A stretch of 64,000 bases of DNA from Pseudomonadota bacterium (GCA_021819125.1 JAKARW010000002.1:1-64000), one strand, 5' to 3'. Positions 1-11,970 are shown, numbered from the stretch's first letter. Program-made: numbers and translations. Notes: generated by a model not told the origin, from the sequence alone.

Positions 1-86
1 AACCGCCCGCCCAAGCAAGATATTTCGATCCCGCGAGTCGCTCGGACATAAAGGACCAACACCTGCTCTCGGAAAGGGTAGAACGG

Positions 87-482
87 TCAGACCGCTATGA
101 AGTCCAGCAACCTCGACGCCTTCGAATCAAAGGAAGCGGTTGCCTGGCATCCCAGTCGTCGATTTTTGGCACCGATCAAACAATCGGCAAAATCCGCCGC
201 AGCATCCTTCCAGGCAAAAAGCGCTTGCTCAATGGTGGGCTCGTCCTCCATTTGGACATCGGCCGCATCGAGCAAGCCGGATAGGGCTTCGATGACTTGA
301 GTCTTCGGTATGGCATAGCGGCTGCGCAACACCCATTCGGTTTCCATAATAACCACGTGGTTTACGAAAACTCGGCGGCCCGCGGATACTTCACGCTTAA
401 TGAGCTTGCGCGCCCTTTCAAACTGGGCTTCGTCGTCACGAACCAGAAAACGAACAAGAACATTGGTGTCAATTCCGAGCAT
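87..482 (-). CDS. vapC: PIN-domain toxin of a VapBC-type toxin-antitoxin pair
   Basis: N-terminal MLGIDTNVLVRFL and conserved acidic residues typical of PIN domains; ATGA overlap with upstream AbrB-type ORF. Confidence 0.85.
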   Translation of the reverse strand: MLGIDTNVLVRFLVRDDEAQFERARKLIKREVSAGRRVFVNHVVIMETEWVLRSRYAIPKTQVIEALSGLLDAADVQMEDEPTIEQALFAWKDAAADFADCLIGAKNRRLGCQATASFDSKASRLLDFIAV

Positions 483-700
483 CAGCGTGACAGTTGATCA
501 AGAGAAACAGGCTTTCGCCCTTTTTTGTACAGCGTACCTGCCAGTTCGGTCAGGCTCTTATTTTTCAAGCGCAAGACAACAGTGGCGTCCGGCATCAGCG
601 TGAAGGTCATTCGGTCTCCGGCTTTCATGCGTAGACTATCCCGAATTTCCTTCGGGATAGTCGTTTGGCCCTTGCTGGTCAGCGTGGCTTCGATGGTCAT
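482..700 (-). CDS. vapB: AbrB/MazE-fold antitoxin
   Basis: TLTSKGQTTIPKEIRDSLRMKAGD SpoVT/AbrB motif; overlaps toxin start by ATGA. Confidence 0.85.
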   Translation of the reverse strand: MTIEATLTSKGQTTIPKEIRDSLRMKAGDRMTFTLMPDATVVLRLKNKSLTELAGTLYKKGRKPVSLDQLSR

Positions 701-715
701 CGCGTAGTCCTTTAT

Positions 716-742
716 TCCTTACTGATCGCAGTATAGTAAGGA
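716..742. repeat. Inverted repeat TCCTTACT-N11-AGTAAGGA upstream of vapB (candidate autoregulatory operator)
   Basis: Perfect 8-bp arms read directly, immediately upstream of the vapB start. Confidence 0.6.
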
Positions 743-2080
743 CAATGCTAAAAGCCGATAGGGAAAGAAATGATATCTAGACGTCTGTTATCGAGAATAG
801 GCCTGGTGGTCCGCAATGACCTCAAAAGCGGCCGGTTTCCAACCAGTTTTGCTCATAGCCTTGAAAGGAGGCGCGGCGCGGTCGTCATCGCGCGAGTTGG
901 GCCTCGTCGCGCCGAACGATCCTCGCTCATGCCGCCAGGACTCACGGATACACGACACCGCCATGGATCATGGCACGGCCCACAACTTATATCGCGCTGC
1001 GCGTAACTTCAGCAAACCACGCCAGGAAGCGCGCCTGGGCCTCGGGCTGAGATGCGACCCAGCGCTCGAGGGCTTGCGCCATGCGCGCGCGCCCGGAGAC
1101 ATCGGCAAGCCACGCCGCGGCGACAGGCCCGAGATCCGATACCGCCGTGCACGATAGAACGACCTCGGCCTGAACGGCGGCCGCAAGCAAGGGGTTGCGG
1201 GGGTAAGGGCCGGCCAGGGTCGCGGCCCCGGTAGCCGGCGGCTCGGCCGGCAAGGGTGGCGCGCCTGCCACCAGTGTGCCACCCGCCACGATGAGATCCG
1301 CGCACCCAGACATGGCACGGCGCGCCTCCGGGCTTTCTATGTAATACACGCGGGTCTTGGGCGGCACCTCGGAGGTCATGAGCCGCGCCTGGCGCACTGT
1401 TGTCAGGTGATACTTGATCGCCTCGCGGTACACTTCCTCGTGACGCTCCGGGTCGCGGGGCGCCAACGCGAGCAGACCGCCGCTACCGGCCGATAACGCC
1501 ATAAAGGTCGTGTAGGCGAGCGCCTCTTCGTAGGACTCGGTGCCCGCGAAATAGACGATCCAGCGGCCGGCCTTGCGCACCGCCTGAAAGCGTTCGCAAA
1601 ACGGTGCGTCCGTCGATACGGCCGGCGCCGCAGGCCATGCAACCAACGGGTCGCCGATGACCGCACCACCCCCGATGCGCGACGCCACGAGATCGCTTGC
1701 CACCGCCACGGGCCCAAGCGGCAGAAGGTCCGGCGAGCGGCCGTTCACCCAGGCCATTGGACAGGATGCGGCCGCCGCAAGCGCCCGTGCGCGCGGGTCG
1801 TCGTCAAGGGCCAGCAGGATGCGAGGCTTCAGTCGGGAGAGAATGCGCGATGCGCCAAGCCCCGGCATCCGCACCCAGGGCAACGGCCCCTCATAACTCC
1901 CCTCGTCTAGCAATAACAATGCAAGCGGTCCAAGGCGGGCTTCTTCAAGCGCGGTGAGCAGCCCATGGGCCGCGCGTGCGCGTTTGCTTGTCGCGACGAT
2001 CCAGCAGGCGTCGGCCAGCGGCGGCTTGCCGGGCCAGTACCATTGTGCAAAGTGCAATAAAGGCGCGCCGCCCACGGCCT

Positions 2081-2926
<846 letters not shown>

Positions 2927-3000
2927 AATAGGATAGGGGTCGGCACGCTGGCATGTTACCAGTTACCGCGCGCAAATGCAGCGCGGCCACGCCCCTCCGG

Positions 3001-4113
3001 CTAGTAGGTGATATTGCGCAAGGAGTCGCCCAGCACGGCGTCTTTCGCATCCTTGCCGTGGAGCTTGATACGCAGCCGCAGATCGTTTTGCGAATCGGCG
3101 TTGCGCATGGCCTCGTCGTAATCTATGAGGCCCGCCTCATACAGGCCAAACAGCGCCTGATCAAAGGTCTGCATGCCCGCCTCCTCGGACTTGGCCATGA
3201 GCTCCTTGATGCCGTGCACCTCACCCTTCAAGATGAGATCGGCGATCAGCGGACTATTGATCATGATCTCGACGGCCGCCACGCGTCCGGTGCCATCCTT
3301 CTTGGGGATGAGGCGCTGCGAGATCACGGCCTTCAGGTTCAAGGATAGGTCCATCAAAAGCTGCGCGCGCCGATCCTCGGGGAAGAAATTGATGATGCGA
3401 TCGAGGGCTTGGTTTGCGCTATTGGCATGGAGCGTGGTAAGGCACAGGTGCCCGGTCTCGGCAAACGCAATCGCGTAGTCCATCGTCTCGCGCGCCCGCA
3501 CCTCGCCTATGAGGATCACATCCGGCGCCTGGCGCAAGGTGTTCTTCAGGGCCGTCTCGAACGAGTCCGTGTCGACGCCCACCTCACGCTGGGTGATGAT
3601 GCAGTTCTTGTGCTCATGCACAAACTCGATCGGGTCCTCGATGGTGATAATATGCCCGTTCGAATATTGATTGCGGTAGCCCACCATGGCGGCAAGCGAG
3701 GTCGACTTTCCGGAACCCGTGGCACCCACGAAGATCACAAGGCCGCGCTTTGTGAGCGCGATGTCCTTCAAAACGGGCGGAAGATTCAGTTCCTCGAAAT
3801 GCGGGATACGCGTCTCGATCTTGCGTAGCACCATGCCAACCCGCTGCTGCTGGCGAAACACGTTGACACGAAACCGCCCGACCCCCTGCGGATTGATCGC
3901 GAAATTGCACTCGTTCGTTTCCTCGAACTCGCTGCGCTGCTCCTCGTTCATGATGCTGTACACGAACTGCCGGGCCTGCTCGGCGGTGAGCGCCTGGCGC
4001 GCCACGGGCGTCAACTTCCCGTCCACACGCAGGCTCGGTGCCACCCCGGCTGTGATATACAGGTCCGAGGCGTTTTTCTCGACCATGAGACGCAAGAGAT
4101 CAACGAAACCCAT
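3001..4113 (-). CDS. pilU: Type IV pilus retraction ATPase PilU
   Basis: MGFVDLLRLMVEKNASDLYITAG, GATGSGKSTSLAAMVGYRN, IITIEDPIEFVHEHKNCIITQREVG; start moved to internal Met. Confidence 0.9.
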   Translation of the reverse strand: MGFVDLLRLMVEKNASDLYITAGVAPSLRVDGKLTPVARQALTAEQARQFVYSIMNEEQRSEFEETNECNFAINPQGVGRFRVNVFRQQQRVGMVLRKIETRIPHFEELNLPPVLKDIALTKRGLVIFVGATGSGKSTSLAAMVGYRNQYSNGHIITIEDPIEFVHEHKNCIITQREVGVDTDSFETALKNTLRQAPDVILIGEVRARETMDYAIAFAETGHLCLTTLHANSANQALDRIINFFPEDRRAQLLMDLSLNLKAVISQRLIPKKDGTGRVAAVEIMINSPLIADLILKGEVHGIKELMAKSEEAGMQTFDQALFGLYEAGLIDYDEAMRNADSQNDLRLRIKLHGKDAKDAVLGDSLRNITY

Positions 4114-4114
4114 C

Positions 4115-5185
4115 CTACCTCCGCGCGGCGGCAGCCGCCCCGTTGTTGCTCGTGAACGCGTCTTTGTTCGCCGCCTTGCCGCGCGCCTCATCGACCGACA
4201 CCTGATGCGATCGCACGAGCTCTATGAGACATTGATCCAGGGTCTGCATACCCGCCGACTGACTGGTCTGAATGGCCGAATACATCTGCGCGATCTTGTT
4301 TTCACGAATCAGGTTGCGGATGGCAGGCGTACCAATCATGATCTCGTGGGCGGCAATACGCCCGCCGCCGACCTTCTTCATCAGCGTCTGGGAAATCACC
4401 GCGCGCAGGGACTCCGAGAGCATCGAGCGCACCATCTCCTTCTCGGCCGCCGGGAACACGTCGACTACACGATCTATGGTCTTGGCCGCGGAACTCGTAT
4501 GAAGGGTGGCAAACACCAGATGACCGGTCTCGGCTGCGGTGAGCGCCAGACGGATCGTCTCCAGATCGCGCAACTCGCCGACTAGGATCACGTCCGGATC
4601 TTCACGCAATGCCGAACGCAAGGCGTTTTCGAAGCTCAAGGTGTCACGGTGAACCTCGCGCTGATTGATAAGGCAGTTCTTGCTCGTATGCACGAACTCG
4701 ATCGGGTCCTCTATGGTCAGTATGTGCTCGCGCCGGCTTTCGTTGACATGGTCTATCATCGCCGCAAGGGTGGTGGATTTGCCGGATCCGGTAGGGCCCG
4801 TGACCAGGACGATACCGCGCGGCTGGTCTGAGATCTGCTTGAAGATACCCGGGGCATTCAATTGCTCAAGTGTCAGCACTTTCGAGGGAATGGTCCGGAA
4901 AACGGCTCCGGGGCCACGATTCTGGTTGAAGGCATTGACACGAAAGCGCGCGATGTTCGGTAATTCGAACGAGAAGTCGCACTCGAGCCGCTCCTCGTAC
5001 TCCTTTTGCTGCTTGTCGTTCATGATATCGTAGACCATATTGTGCACGGCACGCTCATCCAATGGGTCTACATTGATGCGCTTGACGTCACCGTCGACGC
5101 GGATAAGGGGCGGCAAGCCGGCCGACAAATGCAAATCCGACGCGTTCTGCTTGTAGGAAAAGGCCAGGAGTTCCGCGATATCCAT
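4115..5185 (-). CDS. pilT: Type IV pilus twitching motility ATPase PilT
   Basis: MDIAELLAFSYKQNASDLHLSAGLPP, GPTGSGKSTTLAAMIDHVN. Confidence 0.93.
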   Translation of the reverse strand: MDIAELLAFSYKQNASDLHLSAGLPPLIRVDGDVKRINVDPLDERAVHNMVYDIMNDKQQKEYEERLECDFSFELPNIARFRVNAFNQNRGPGAVFRTIPSKVLTLEQLNAPGIFKQISDQPRGIVLVTGPTGSGKSTTLAAMIDHVNESRREHILTIEDPIEFVHTSKNCLINQREVHRDTLSFENALRSALREDPDVILVGELRDLETIRLALTAAETGHLVFATLHTSSAAKTIDRVVDVFPAAEKEMVRSMLSESLRAVISQTLMKKVGGGRIAAHEIMIGTPAIRNLIRENKIAQMYSAIQTSQSAGMQTLDQCLIELVRSHQVSVDEARGKAANKDAFTSNNGAAAAARR

Positions 5186-5287
5186 GACATTGGGCTACCA
5201 GGGTGGAGGTATACTGAAGTATAACGGGCGCAAGCGCGGAGACAAGGCGCTCTTTCCCTGGAGGAAGAGTCCCCTTACACTCACCCC

Positions 5288-6109
5288 ATGCAAAACCTCT
5301 CGATAGGCATCATAGGCGCGGGCAATATGGGCCTGGCGCTCGCCTCCGGCCTGGCATCGCGCATGGCGCCGGAGCAGATCGCGGTCTCCGATCCGCACCC
5401 CGACAAACGGCAGCGCATCCGCGATCTTGGGATCAGCGCTTACGCCGACAACGGCCCCGTGGTCGCGCGCGCCGATCTCCTGGTCCTCGCGATAAAGCCC
5501 CAGGGCCTGCGCGAGCTGTGTGCCGCGATCGCGCATGAAGTTCAGAGTCGCCGGCCGCTTGTGGTCTCGGTGGCGGCCGGCATCCGCGGAACGGACATTG
5601 ACCGATGGCTGGGAGGAGGACTTGCCATCGTTCGCGCCATGCCCAATACCCCGGCACTGATCAACGCCGGAATCAGCGCGCTATGGGCAAATGACAAGGT
5701 CAGCGCAAGACAGCGCGAGGCGGCGGCGACCGTACTGGGCGTCGTGTCCGAGGTGTTCTGGCTTACAGACGAAGCCCTCATGGATGCCGCCACGGCCATC
5801 TCCGGGAGCGGGCCGGCCTACTTCTTTTTGATGGTTGAGGCGCTCACCGCAGCCGGAGTGACACTGGGACTTCCTCGGGACCTGTGCGCGGCGCTCGCCG
5901 CCGGCACGGCGGCTGGCGCCGGACGCATGATCCACGATCACCCCGAGGAGGCCGCGGCGCTGCGCGCGCGCGTCACATCCCCGGGCGGTACCACCGAGCG
6001 CGCCATAAAGAGTCTTCTTGGTGACGGCTTCATGGAGATGGTCGGACGCGCTGCGCAGGCCGCCCGTGATCGCTCGCGCGAACTGGGCGAGCAATTGGGG
6101 GCCGCGTGA
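5288..6109 (+). CDS. proC: Pyrroline-5-carboxylate reductase
   Basis: IGIIGAGNMGLALASGL, MPNTPALINAG, SGSGPAYFFLMVEAL. Confidence 0.93.
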   Translation: MQNLSIGIIGAGNMGLALASGLASRMAPEQIAVSDPHPDKRQRIRDLGISAYADNGPVVARADLLVLAIKPQGLRELCAAIAHEVQSRRPLVVSVAAGIRGTDIDRWLGGGLAIVRAMPNTPALINAGISALWANDKVSARQREAAATVLGVVSEVFWLTDEALMDAATAISGSGPAYFFLMVEALTAAGVTLGLPRDLCAALAAGTAAGAGRMIHDHPEEAAALRARVTSPGGTTERAIKSLLGDGFMEMVGRAAQAARDRSRELGEQLGAA

Positions 6110-6678
6110 GCTATCTCAGCCAGGCGTTGGCCTTTCTCATCGATACCTTGTTTGGGATGTACGTCATCCTGGTCCTGCTGCGCTTTTTGCTGCAGCTCAC
6201 CCATGCCGACTTTTACAACCCCTTCAGCCAGTTCATCGTGCGCCTGACAAACGGCCCGCTTCTGCCCTTGCGACGACTGATACCAGGCTTCTTTGGGATC
6301 GACTTCGCGTCGGCGGTACTGCTCATCATGCTCGAGGCCCTCAAGATCACATTGATGGCGCTCGTGCAGAGCGTGGTGCCGCGCTTTGGGGGCATCCTGA
6401 TCTTGAGCTTCGCGGATCTGATCCAGCTTACGCTCTATGTCCTGATCGTGGCGATCTTCGTGCGCGTGCTTATGGGCTGGGTGAGCCCCTATGGCGAGCA
6501 CCCGTTTACCGATCTTGCCACCCACCTGACCGAACCGTTCATGCGCCCGGCCCGGCGCCTGCTGCCCTTGATCTCCGGAATCGACCTCTCGCCGGTCCTG
6601 GTGGTCATAGGTCTTGAGCTCATCGCCATACTGGTCGTGCAACCACTGCACCACCTCGGACTTACGCTCCTTACGTGA
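6106..6678 (+). CDS. YggT family membrane protein
   Basis: Two repeats of hydrophobic YggT signature (LLRFLLQLTHADFYNPFSQFIVRLTNP-like); downstream of proC as commonly seen. Confidence 0.85.
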   Translation: MSYLSQALAFLIDTLFGMYVILVLLRFLLQLTHADFYNPFSQFIVRLTNGPLLPLRRLIPGFFGIDFASAVLLIMLEALKITLMALVQSVVPRFGGILILSFADLIQLTLYVLIVAIFVRVLMGWVSPYGEHPFTDLATHLTEPFMRPARRLLPLISGIDLSPVLVVIGLELIAILVVQPLHHLGLTLLT

Positions 6679-7160
6679 ACCGCCTTGGCCGTGGCGCCCT
6701 CGAGTTGCTGGCGGCAGCGTTGCTCATTCTGGCTGGCAACGCCTACCTCACGCGCCACGCCGCCGATGGGCGCGCCCCGCCCCTGCCACATGCGGCCCTG
6801 AATGGGCGCGCCTTGCCGGTCGCTGCGGGGCACGTCTTGCTCATCGATTTCTTTGCGACCTGGTGTCCGATCTGCCGCGCCGACCAGGGTGCGGTCCAGG
6901 CGGTGGCGCGTCATGCGCCGGTGGTGGTCGTGGCCACCCAATCGCCGGTGGCGGCGGTCCGCGCATTCGCCACGGACCATCATTGGCACACCCCCGTGGT
7001 CCTCGATCGGCACGGGCGTATCGCCCGCCGCTATGGTGTCCACGTCCTGCCGATGGCATTCATTCTCGGGCCGCGCGGCCGCATCCGCTTCGTGGCCGCG
7101 GGGTATATGACCGAGGCCGGCCTGCTTGCGCGGCTATGGCTTGCGCGCCTGCACCTCTGA
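6675..7160 (+). CDS. TlpA/DsbE-like thioredoxin-fold protein
   Basis: N-terminal hydrophobic segment, FFATWCPICRADQ active site, cis-Pro region HVLPMAFILGPRGRI. Confidence 0.8.
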   Translation: MNRLGRGALELLAAALLILAGNAYLTRHAADGRAPPLPHAALNGRALPVAAGHVLLIDFFATWCPICRADQGAVQAVARHAPVVVVATQSPVAAVRAFATDHHWHTPVVLDRHGRIARRYGVHVLPMAFILGPRGRIRFVAAGYMTEAGLLARLWLARLHL

Positions 7161-7167
7161 GGCCGTG

Positions 7168-7344
7168 CTACTCCGGGCGCCGGAGCTGTCGGCGGTAATA
7201 CCAGCGCTGGATCACCACCAACACCGCCGCCAGTGCGAAGGCCGCAGTCGGCAACAACGCATAGGGCTTGGGCAGGGCCTTCATGCATAGCCAAGCCGCG
7301 ACCGCATAAAAGAGCGGCAAGATCTCATAAAGCAGTTTCGGATA
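7168..7344 (-). CDS. Small integral membrane protein
   Basis: ORF with two hydrophobic helices (MYPKLLYEILPLFYAVAAWLCM...); internal Met start. Confidence 0.4.
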   Translation of the reverse strand, partial: YPKLLYEILPLFYAVAAWLCMKALPKPYALLPTAAFALAAVLVVIQRWYYRRQLRRPE

Positions 7345-7440
7345 CATAACGCCCCCTCCCCCCGGAACCAAATTTATTGCAAATCGCATGCCACGCCTTT
7401 ATCTGTGTTATTTACGCGACATGGGGCCCGCTCTATGTTG

Positions 7441-7446
7441 TATAAT
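7441..7446 (+). promoter_or_regulatory. -10 box TATAAT of thioredoxin gene
   Basis: Perfect TATAAT 24 nt upstream of ATG at 7470; -35 is weak. Confidence 0.45.
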
Positions 7447-7469
7447 GAGGCAATTTTTGGGGGATATCC

Positions 7470-7883
7470 ATGGCCACGATCGAGGCAACAAAAGCAAATT
7501 TTGAACAACTGGTCGACACCAATCCGTTCGTGATCGTCGATTTCTGGGCGCCGTGGTGCGCCCCCTGCCGGGCGTTCGGTCCGATTTTCGAGGAGGCCTC
7601 CGAACGACACCAGGACATCGTCTTCGCCAAGGTCAACACCGAGGCCGAGACCGAGCTTGCCGCCCATTTCCAGGTGCGCTCCATCCCAACCCTGTTGATC
7701 TTCCGCGATCAGATCATCCTGTTCGCCCAGCCTGGCAGTCTGCCGAAAAAGGCCCTGGAGGAGATCATAGATCAGGCGCGGACGGTGGACATGGACGCGG
7801 TGCGCCGCGAGGTGGCCGAGGAGGCCGAGCACGATCATGGATGTTGCGGCCATGATCACGGCGGTGAGGGGCACCAGCATTAG
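7470..7883 (+). CDS. Thioredoxin with His/Cys-rich C-terminal extension
   Basis: IVDFWAPWCAPCRAFGPIFE active site; C-terminal EAEHDHGCCGHDHGGEGHQH. Confidence 0.88.
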   Translation: MATIEATKANFEQLVDTNPFVIVDFWAPWCAPCRAFGPIFEEASERHQDIVFAKVNTEAETELAAHFQVRSIPTLLIFRDQIILFAQPGSLPKKALEEIIDQARTVDMDAVRREVAEEAEHDHGCCGHDHGGEGHQH

Positions 7884-7944
7884 AAACATTGCGGGCTTAT
7901 CGTTCAGCCAGTACACTGCGGGCTTTGCGTGATCCCGTGGATTC

Positions 7945-9090
7945 GTGAAGCCCATTCCCCCAGATTCCGTGGGACTGGTAACCCCAGCCCGGTTGCGATT
8001 CGCAAAACCGCTGGCGCTGGCAAGTGGCGGCGCATTGGCGGATTACGAGATCGTTTATGAGACCTACGGAACACTAAACGCCGAGGCCAGCAACGCGGTG
8101 CTTGTGTGTCATGCCCTAAGCGGCAGTCACCACGTCGCGGGCTATCATAGTGCCGACGACAAAAGGCCCGGGTGGTGGGAACACCATGTGGGCCCCGGCA
8201 AGAGCCTGGACACCCGCAAATTCTTCGTCGTGGCCTGCAATAATCTCGGCAGCTGTTTTGGTTCCACGGGCCCGGCATCCATCAACCCGGCAACCGGTCG
8301 CGCCTACGGCCCGGAATTTCCGATGGTGACGGTCGGCGACTGGGTGGCAAGCCAGGCGCGGCTTGCCGATCGGCTGGGGATCCGGAAATGGGCGGCGGTG
8401 GTGGGTGGCAGCCTCGGCGGCATGCAGGCCCTGCAGTGGGCGATCGACTACCCAGACCGCGTGGCGCATACGGTCATCATCGCCGCCGCGCCCAAGCTTA
8501 CCGCCCAGAACATCGCCTTTAACGAAGTGGCGCGCCAAGCGATATTGACCGACCCGGACTTCCACGAGGGGCGGTTCTATGACCATGCCACCGAGCCCCG
8601 CCGGGGACTGCGTATTGCGCGCATGCTCGGGCATATCACCTACCTTTCCGACGACATCATGCGTGAGAAATTCGGTCGGGGCCTGCGCGGTGGAAAGCTC
8701 AACTTCGACTATCAGGTCGCCTTCGAGGTCGAAAGCTACCTGCGTCATCAGGCCGACAGCTTCGTCGGCCACTTCGACGCCAACACCTATCTGCTCATGA
8801 CCAAGGCGCTCGATTATTTCGATCCGGCAGGCGCGGCCGATGGCAATCTCGCCGCGGTGCTCGCGCCCGTCAAGGCCGACACGTTGGTCATAGCCTTCAC
8901 GAGCGACTGGCGGTTTGCCCCGGCACGCTCGCGGGAGATCGTAAAGGCGCTTCACGACAACGATCTCAACGTAAGCTACGCGGAGATCACGGCCTCCCAC
9001 GGCCATGACGCCTTCTTGATGCGCATCCCCCGCTATGTCGACATCTTCACCGCCTATATGGACCGCGTGTACGCGGGGCTTACGTCATGA
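7945..9090 (+). CDS. metX: Homoserine O-acyltransferase
   Basis: [42 protein letters not shown]. Confidence 0.92.
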   Translation: MKPIPPDSVGLVTPARLRFAKPLALASGGALADYEIVYETYGTLNAEASNAVLVCHALSGSHHVAGYHSADDKRPGWWEHHVGPGKSLDTRKFFVVACNNLGSCFGSTGPASINPATGRAYGPEFPMVTVGDWVASQARLADRLGIRKWAAVVGGSLGGMQALQWAIDYPDRVAHTVIIAAAPKLTAQNIAFNEVARQAILTDPDFHEGRFYDHATEPRRGLRIARMLGHITYLSDDIMREKFGRGLRGGKLNFDYQVAFEVESYLRHQADSFVGHFDANTYLLMTKALDYFDPAGAADGNLAAVLAPVKADTLVIAFTSDWRFAPARSREIVKALHDNDLNVSYAEITASHGHDAFLMRIPRYVDIFTAYMDRVYAGLTS

Positions 9091-9698
9091 TCCCGGCACG
9101 CGTCGACTTTCGCATCATCGGCGACTGGATCCGCCCAGGAAGCCGGGTGCTGGATCTGGGCTGCGGCGATGGATCGCTGCTTGCCTACTTGGCCGAGAGC
9201 AAGGGCGCAAGCGGTTATGGGTTGGAGATCGACGATGCCCACGTCGAAGAGTGCGTCAGGCGTGGCGTGAACGTGATCCAGACCGACCTTGACGCGGGCC
9301 TCTCCGAATTCGACGAACGCTCTTTCGATTATGTCGTGCTGTCACTCACCCTGCAGGCGGTGCGCTACCCGGACCGGCTGCTGCGCGAGATGCTGCGCGT
9401 GGGTACCGAGGGTATCGTCACCTTCCCGAATTTCGGTCACTGGCGCACGCGCTGGCAACTTGGTGTCCTCGGGCGCATGCCGGTGTCCGCGGCCCTCCCT
9501 CATGAATGGTACAACACGCCTAATATCCATCTGTGCACGCTACTGGATTTCGCGCGCCTGTGCGAACGCGAGCAGATAGAGGTCCTTGAGTCGCAGGTGG
9601 TCGATCACGCCCATAGACCACGGCTCGCGTTACGGCTGCTTCCCAATCTCCTTGGGGAGATTGCCCTCTACAGGTTCCGGCGTGCGCGATTACCTTAA
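9087..9698 (+). CDS. metW: MetW methionine biosynthesis protein
   Basis: [18 protein letters not shown] motif; translationally coupled to metX. Confidence 0.9.
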   Translation: MIPARVDFRIIGDWIRPGSRVLDLGCGDGSLLAYLAESKGASGYGLEIDDAHVEECVRRGVNVIQTDLDAGLSEFDERSFDYVVLSLTLQAVRYPDRLLREMLRVGTEGIVTFPNFGHWRTRWQLGVLGRMPVSAALPHEWYNTPNIHLCTLLDFARLCEREQIEVLESQVVDHAHRPRLALRLLPNLLGEIALYRFRRARLP

Positions 9699-11145
9699 GC
9701 GCCGGGACGTCCGCGTACGACTTTTTTGGATTGCCGTACTGTATGTGGCTGAAGGTCTGCCGTTTGGGCTGTTTAGCGATGTGTTCCCGGTCGCGTTCCG
9801 TGAGGGTCACGCGCCCCTTTCGGAGATCGGGGTCATAAGCCTGCTCGGGCTACCGTGGACCCTTAAGTTTCTCTGGGCGCCGGCCATCGATCACTTTCGT
9901 CATCACCGGTTGTGGATGCTCGGCGCGGACCTGCTCATGGCGCTCGCCCTGGGACATCTGGCGTGGGACCGCGGGGTGGGACCGGCGGCGCTGGTCGCGA
10001 TCGGGGTGTTCACTTTGCTCTCGTCGACCAATGACATCGCCATAGACGGCTACAGCCTGGAGCTGCTCGAAGTCGAAGAGATGGGGATCGGCAACGGCCT
10101 ACGGATCGGATTCTACCGCGCCGGCATGCTGGCCGCAGGCCTTGTGCTGATTGCAAGCACTTACCTCGGCTGGCGCTACGCTTATATCCTGGCCGGGGGC
10201 CTCGTGATCGCAGACGGCCTCGCCTGCTTGGGGGCCCCCAGGGAACGCGCGCGCGCGGCCGTCGACCGGCAATCCCTTGGTCAAGAGCTCGCCTCCTTGA
10301 GCCGCCGCCCCAAGGCGCTCGCCCTGGTATTGGCCTTGCTGCTCGGTGCCGTGTGGCTTGCCAATGACACGCTGCACTGGTCGCGCGCCGTCCCGCATCT
10401 TTTCGTCTATGCCGCCGCGGCGGCCCTCCTCGCCTGGGGCGCGAGCCTGTGGCGCCACGATCCGCAGGCCCCGCCGGCCTCCGACGGCCCGCTGTTTGGT
10501 GCCCTGTTGGAGATAGCCGGGCGTCCTGGGATGCCGGCCGTGTTTGTCTTCATCGTCCTCTATAAACTCGGCGACAGCGCCATCGGCTTTATGATCAAGC
10601 CGTTCTGGGTCGATCACGGTTTCAGCGCCGCGCAGATCGGGGCGGTATCGGTCATAGCCGGTATAGGGCTGTCGATCCTAGGTGGTCTCATCGGCGGCTA
10701 CATCACCGATCGCATCGGTATCTACAAGGCTCTATGGGTGTTGGGTCTCGTCCAGGTGCTGCCCAATCTCGGCTATGCGGCATGCGCGCGCATCCTGCCA
10801 CGCGCCGCGCTCGGGGCGCCCATCCCGCTTGACCACGAACTCCTCCTATATTCCGTGAGCGCCCTGGAATCCTTTGCCGCCGGGCTCGGCACCGCGGCCT
10901 TTCTGGCGTTCCTCATGGCCATCGTGCGCAAGGAACGCGCCGCCACCGAGTACGCCCTGCTGTCGTCCTTGTTTGCCGTCAGCCTGCGATTCGCCGGGTT
11001 CGCGAGCGGCTTTGGGGCGCAGGATCTCGGCTACGCACTCTACTTCCTGCTGACCTTCCTGCTTGCGTTCCCCGCCTATTTGTTGCTGCCGGCGGCCGGG
11101 CGCATGCTGACGGTCATGCGCCCCGAACCCCCGCCACCGGCCTGA
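9682..11145 (+). CDS. MFS transporter, AmpG-like/PAT family
   Basis: Multiple TM segments; VAEGLPFGLFSDVFPVAFREGHAPLSEIG; GTG start proposed at 9682. Confidence 0.75.
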   Translation: MRDYLKRRDVRVRLFWIAVLYVAEGLPFGLFSDVFPVAFREGHAPLSEIGVISLLGLPWTLKFLWAPAIDHFRHHRLWMLGADLLMALALGHLAWDRGVGPAALVAIGVFTLLSSTNDIAIDGYSLELLEVEEMGIGNGLRIGFYRAGMLAAGLVLIASTYLGWRYAYILAGGLVIADGLACLGAPRERARAAVDRQSLGQELASLSRRPKALALVLALLLGAVWLANDTLHWSRAVPHLFVYAAAAALLAWGASLWRHDPQAPPASDGPLFGALLEIAGRPGMPAVFVFIVLYKLGDSAIGFMIKPFWVDHGFSAAQIGAVSVIAGIGLSILGGLIGGYITDRIGIYKALWVLGLVQVLPNLGYAACARILPRAALGAPIPLDHELLLYSVSALESFAAGLGTAAFLAFLMAIVRKERAATEYALLSSLFAVSLRFAGFASGFGAQDLGYALYFLLTFLLAFPAYLLLPAAGRMLTVMRPEPPPPA

Positions 11146-11193
11146 TGACCGGTCCGAAGATCATCTTGCGAAAACGGCCGAGGCCTTGAACTT

Positions 11194-11970
11194 ATGTTGC
11201 GCATCGTCACCATCAATCTCAACGGCATACGCTCGGCGTGCGCCAAGGGCTTTCTGGCCTGGCTCGCCCAGGAGGACGCCGATGTCGTATGCCTGCAGGA
11301 GCTAAGGGCCCAGGAGCCGGATCTGGCACCGGAGATGCGCGCGCCGGCCGGCTACCAGGGCTACTTTCATTGTGCCGACAAACGTGGCTACAGTGGCGTT
11401 GGCATCTACACCAAAAGGCCCCCCGATCGCGTCGTGGCCGGAGTCGGGCGACGCGACATCGATGCCGAGGGGCGCTATCTCGAACTTGTGTTCGGCGCGC
11501 TCTCGGTGGTGTCGGTATACCTCCCGTCGGGCTCGAGCGGACCCGAGCGGCAGGCCGCGAAATTCGCTTTCATGGACCATTTCTTCCCGCAACTTGCGAC
11601 ACTCGCTCAGTGCGGGCGCGAAGTCGTGCTTTGCGGGGACTTCAATATCGCGCACCAGGAGATCGATCTCAAAAACTGGCGCGGCAACCGCAACAACAGC
11701 GGCTTTTTGCCCGAGGAGCGGGCGTGGTTCACACGCGTCTTGGGCGAGCTTTCGTTCGTCGACGTGTACCGGGCCTTGTATCCCGCCGAAGGCGAGGGTT
11801 CTTATACCTGGTGGAGTCACCGCGGGCAGGCCTGGGCAAAAAACGTCGGGTGGCGGATCGATTATCAGATCGCCACACCCGGCCTTGCCGCCCGAGCCCG
11901 CGCGGCGCGGGTCTACAAAGACCAGCGCTTTAGCGACCACGCACCACTCATTATCGACTATGATTTATAG
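11194..11970 (+). CDS. xthA: Exodeoxyribonuclease III
   Basis: MLRIVTINLNGIRSACAKGF, CLQELRAQ, GDFNIAH, YTWWS, RIDYQIATPGL, SDHAPLIIDYD. Confidence 0.92.
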   Translation: MLRIVTINLNGIRSACAKGFLAWLAQEDADVVCLQELRAQEPDLAPEMRAPAGYQGYFHCADKRGYSGVGIYTKRPPDRVVAGVGRRDIDAEGRYLELVFGALSVVSVYLPSGSSGPERQAAKFAFMDHFFPQLATLAQCGREVVLCGDFNIAHQEIDLKNWRGNRNNSGFLPEERAWFTRVLGELSFVDVYRALYPAEGEGSYTWWSHRGQAWAKNVGWRIDYQIATPGLAARARAARVYKDQRFSDHAPLIIDYDL

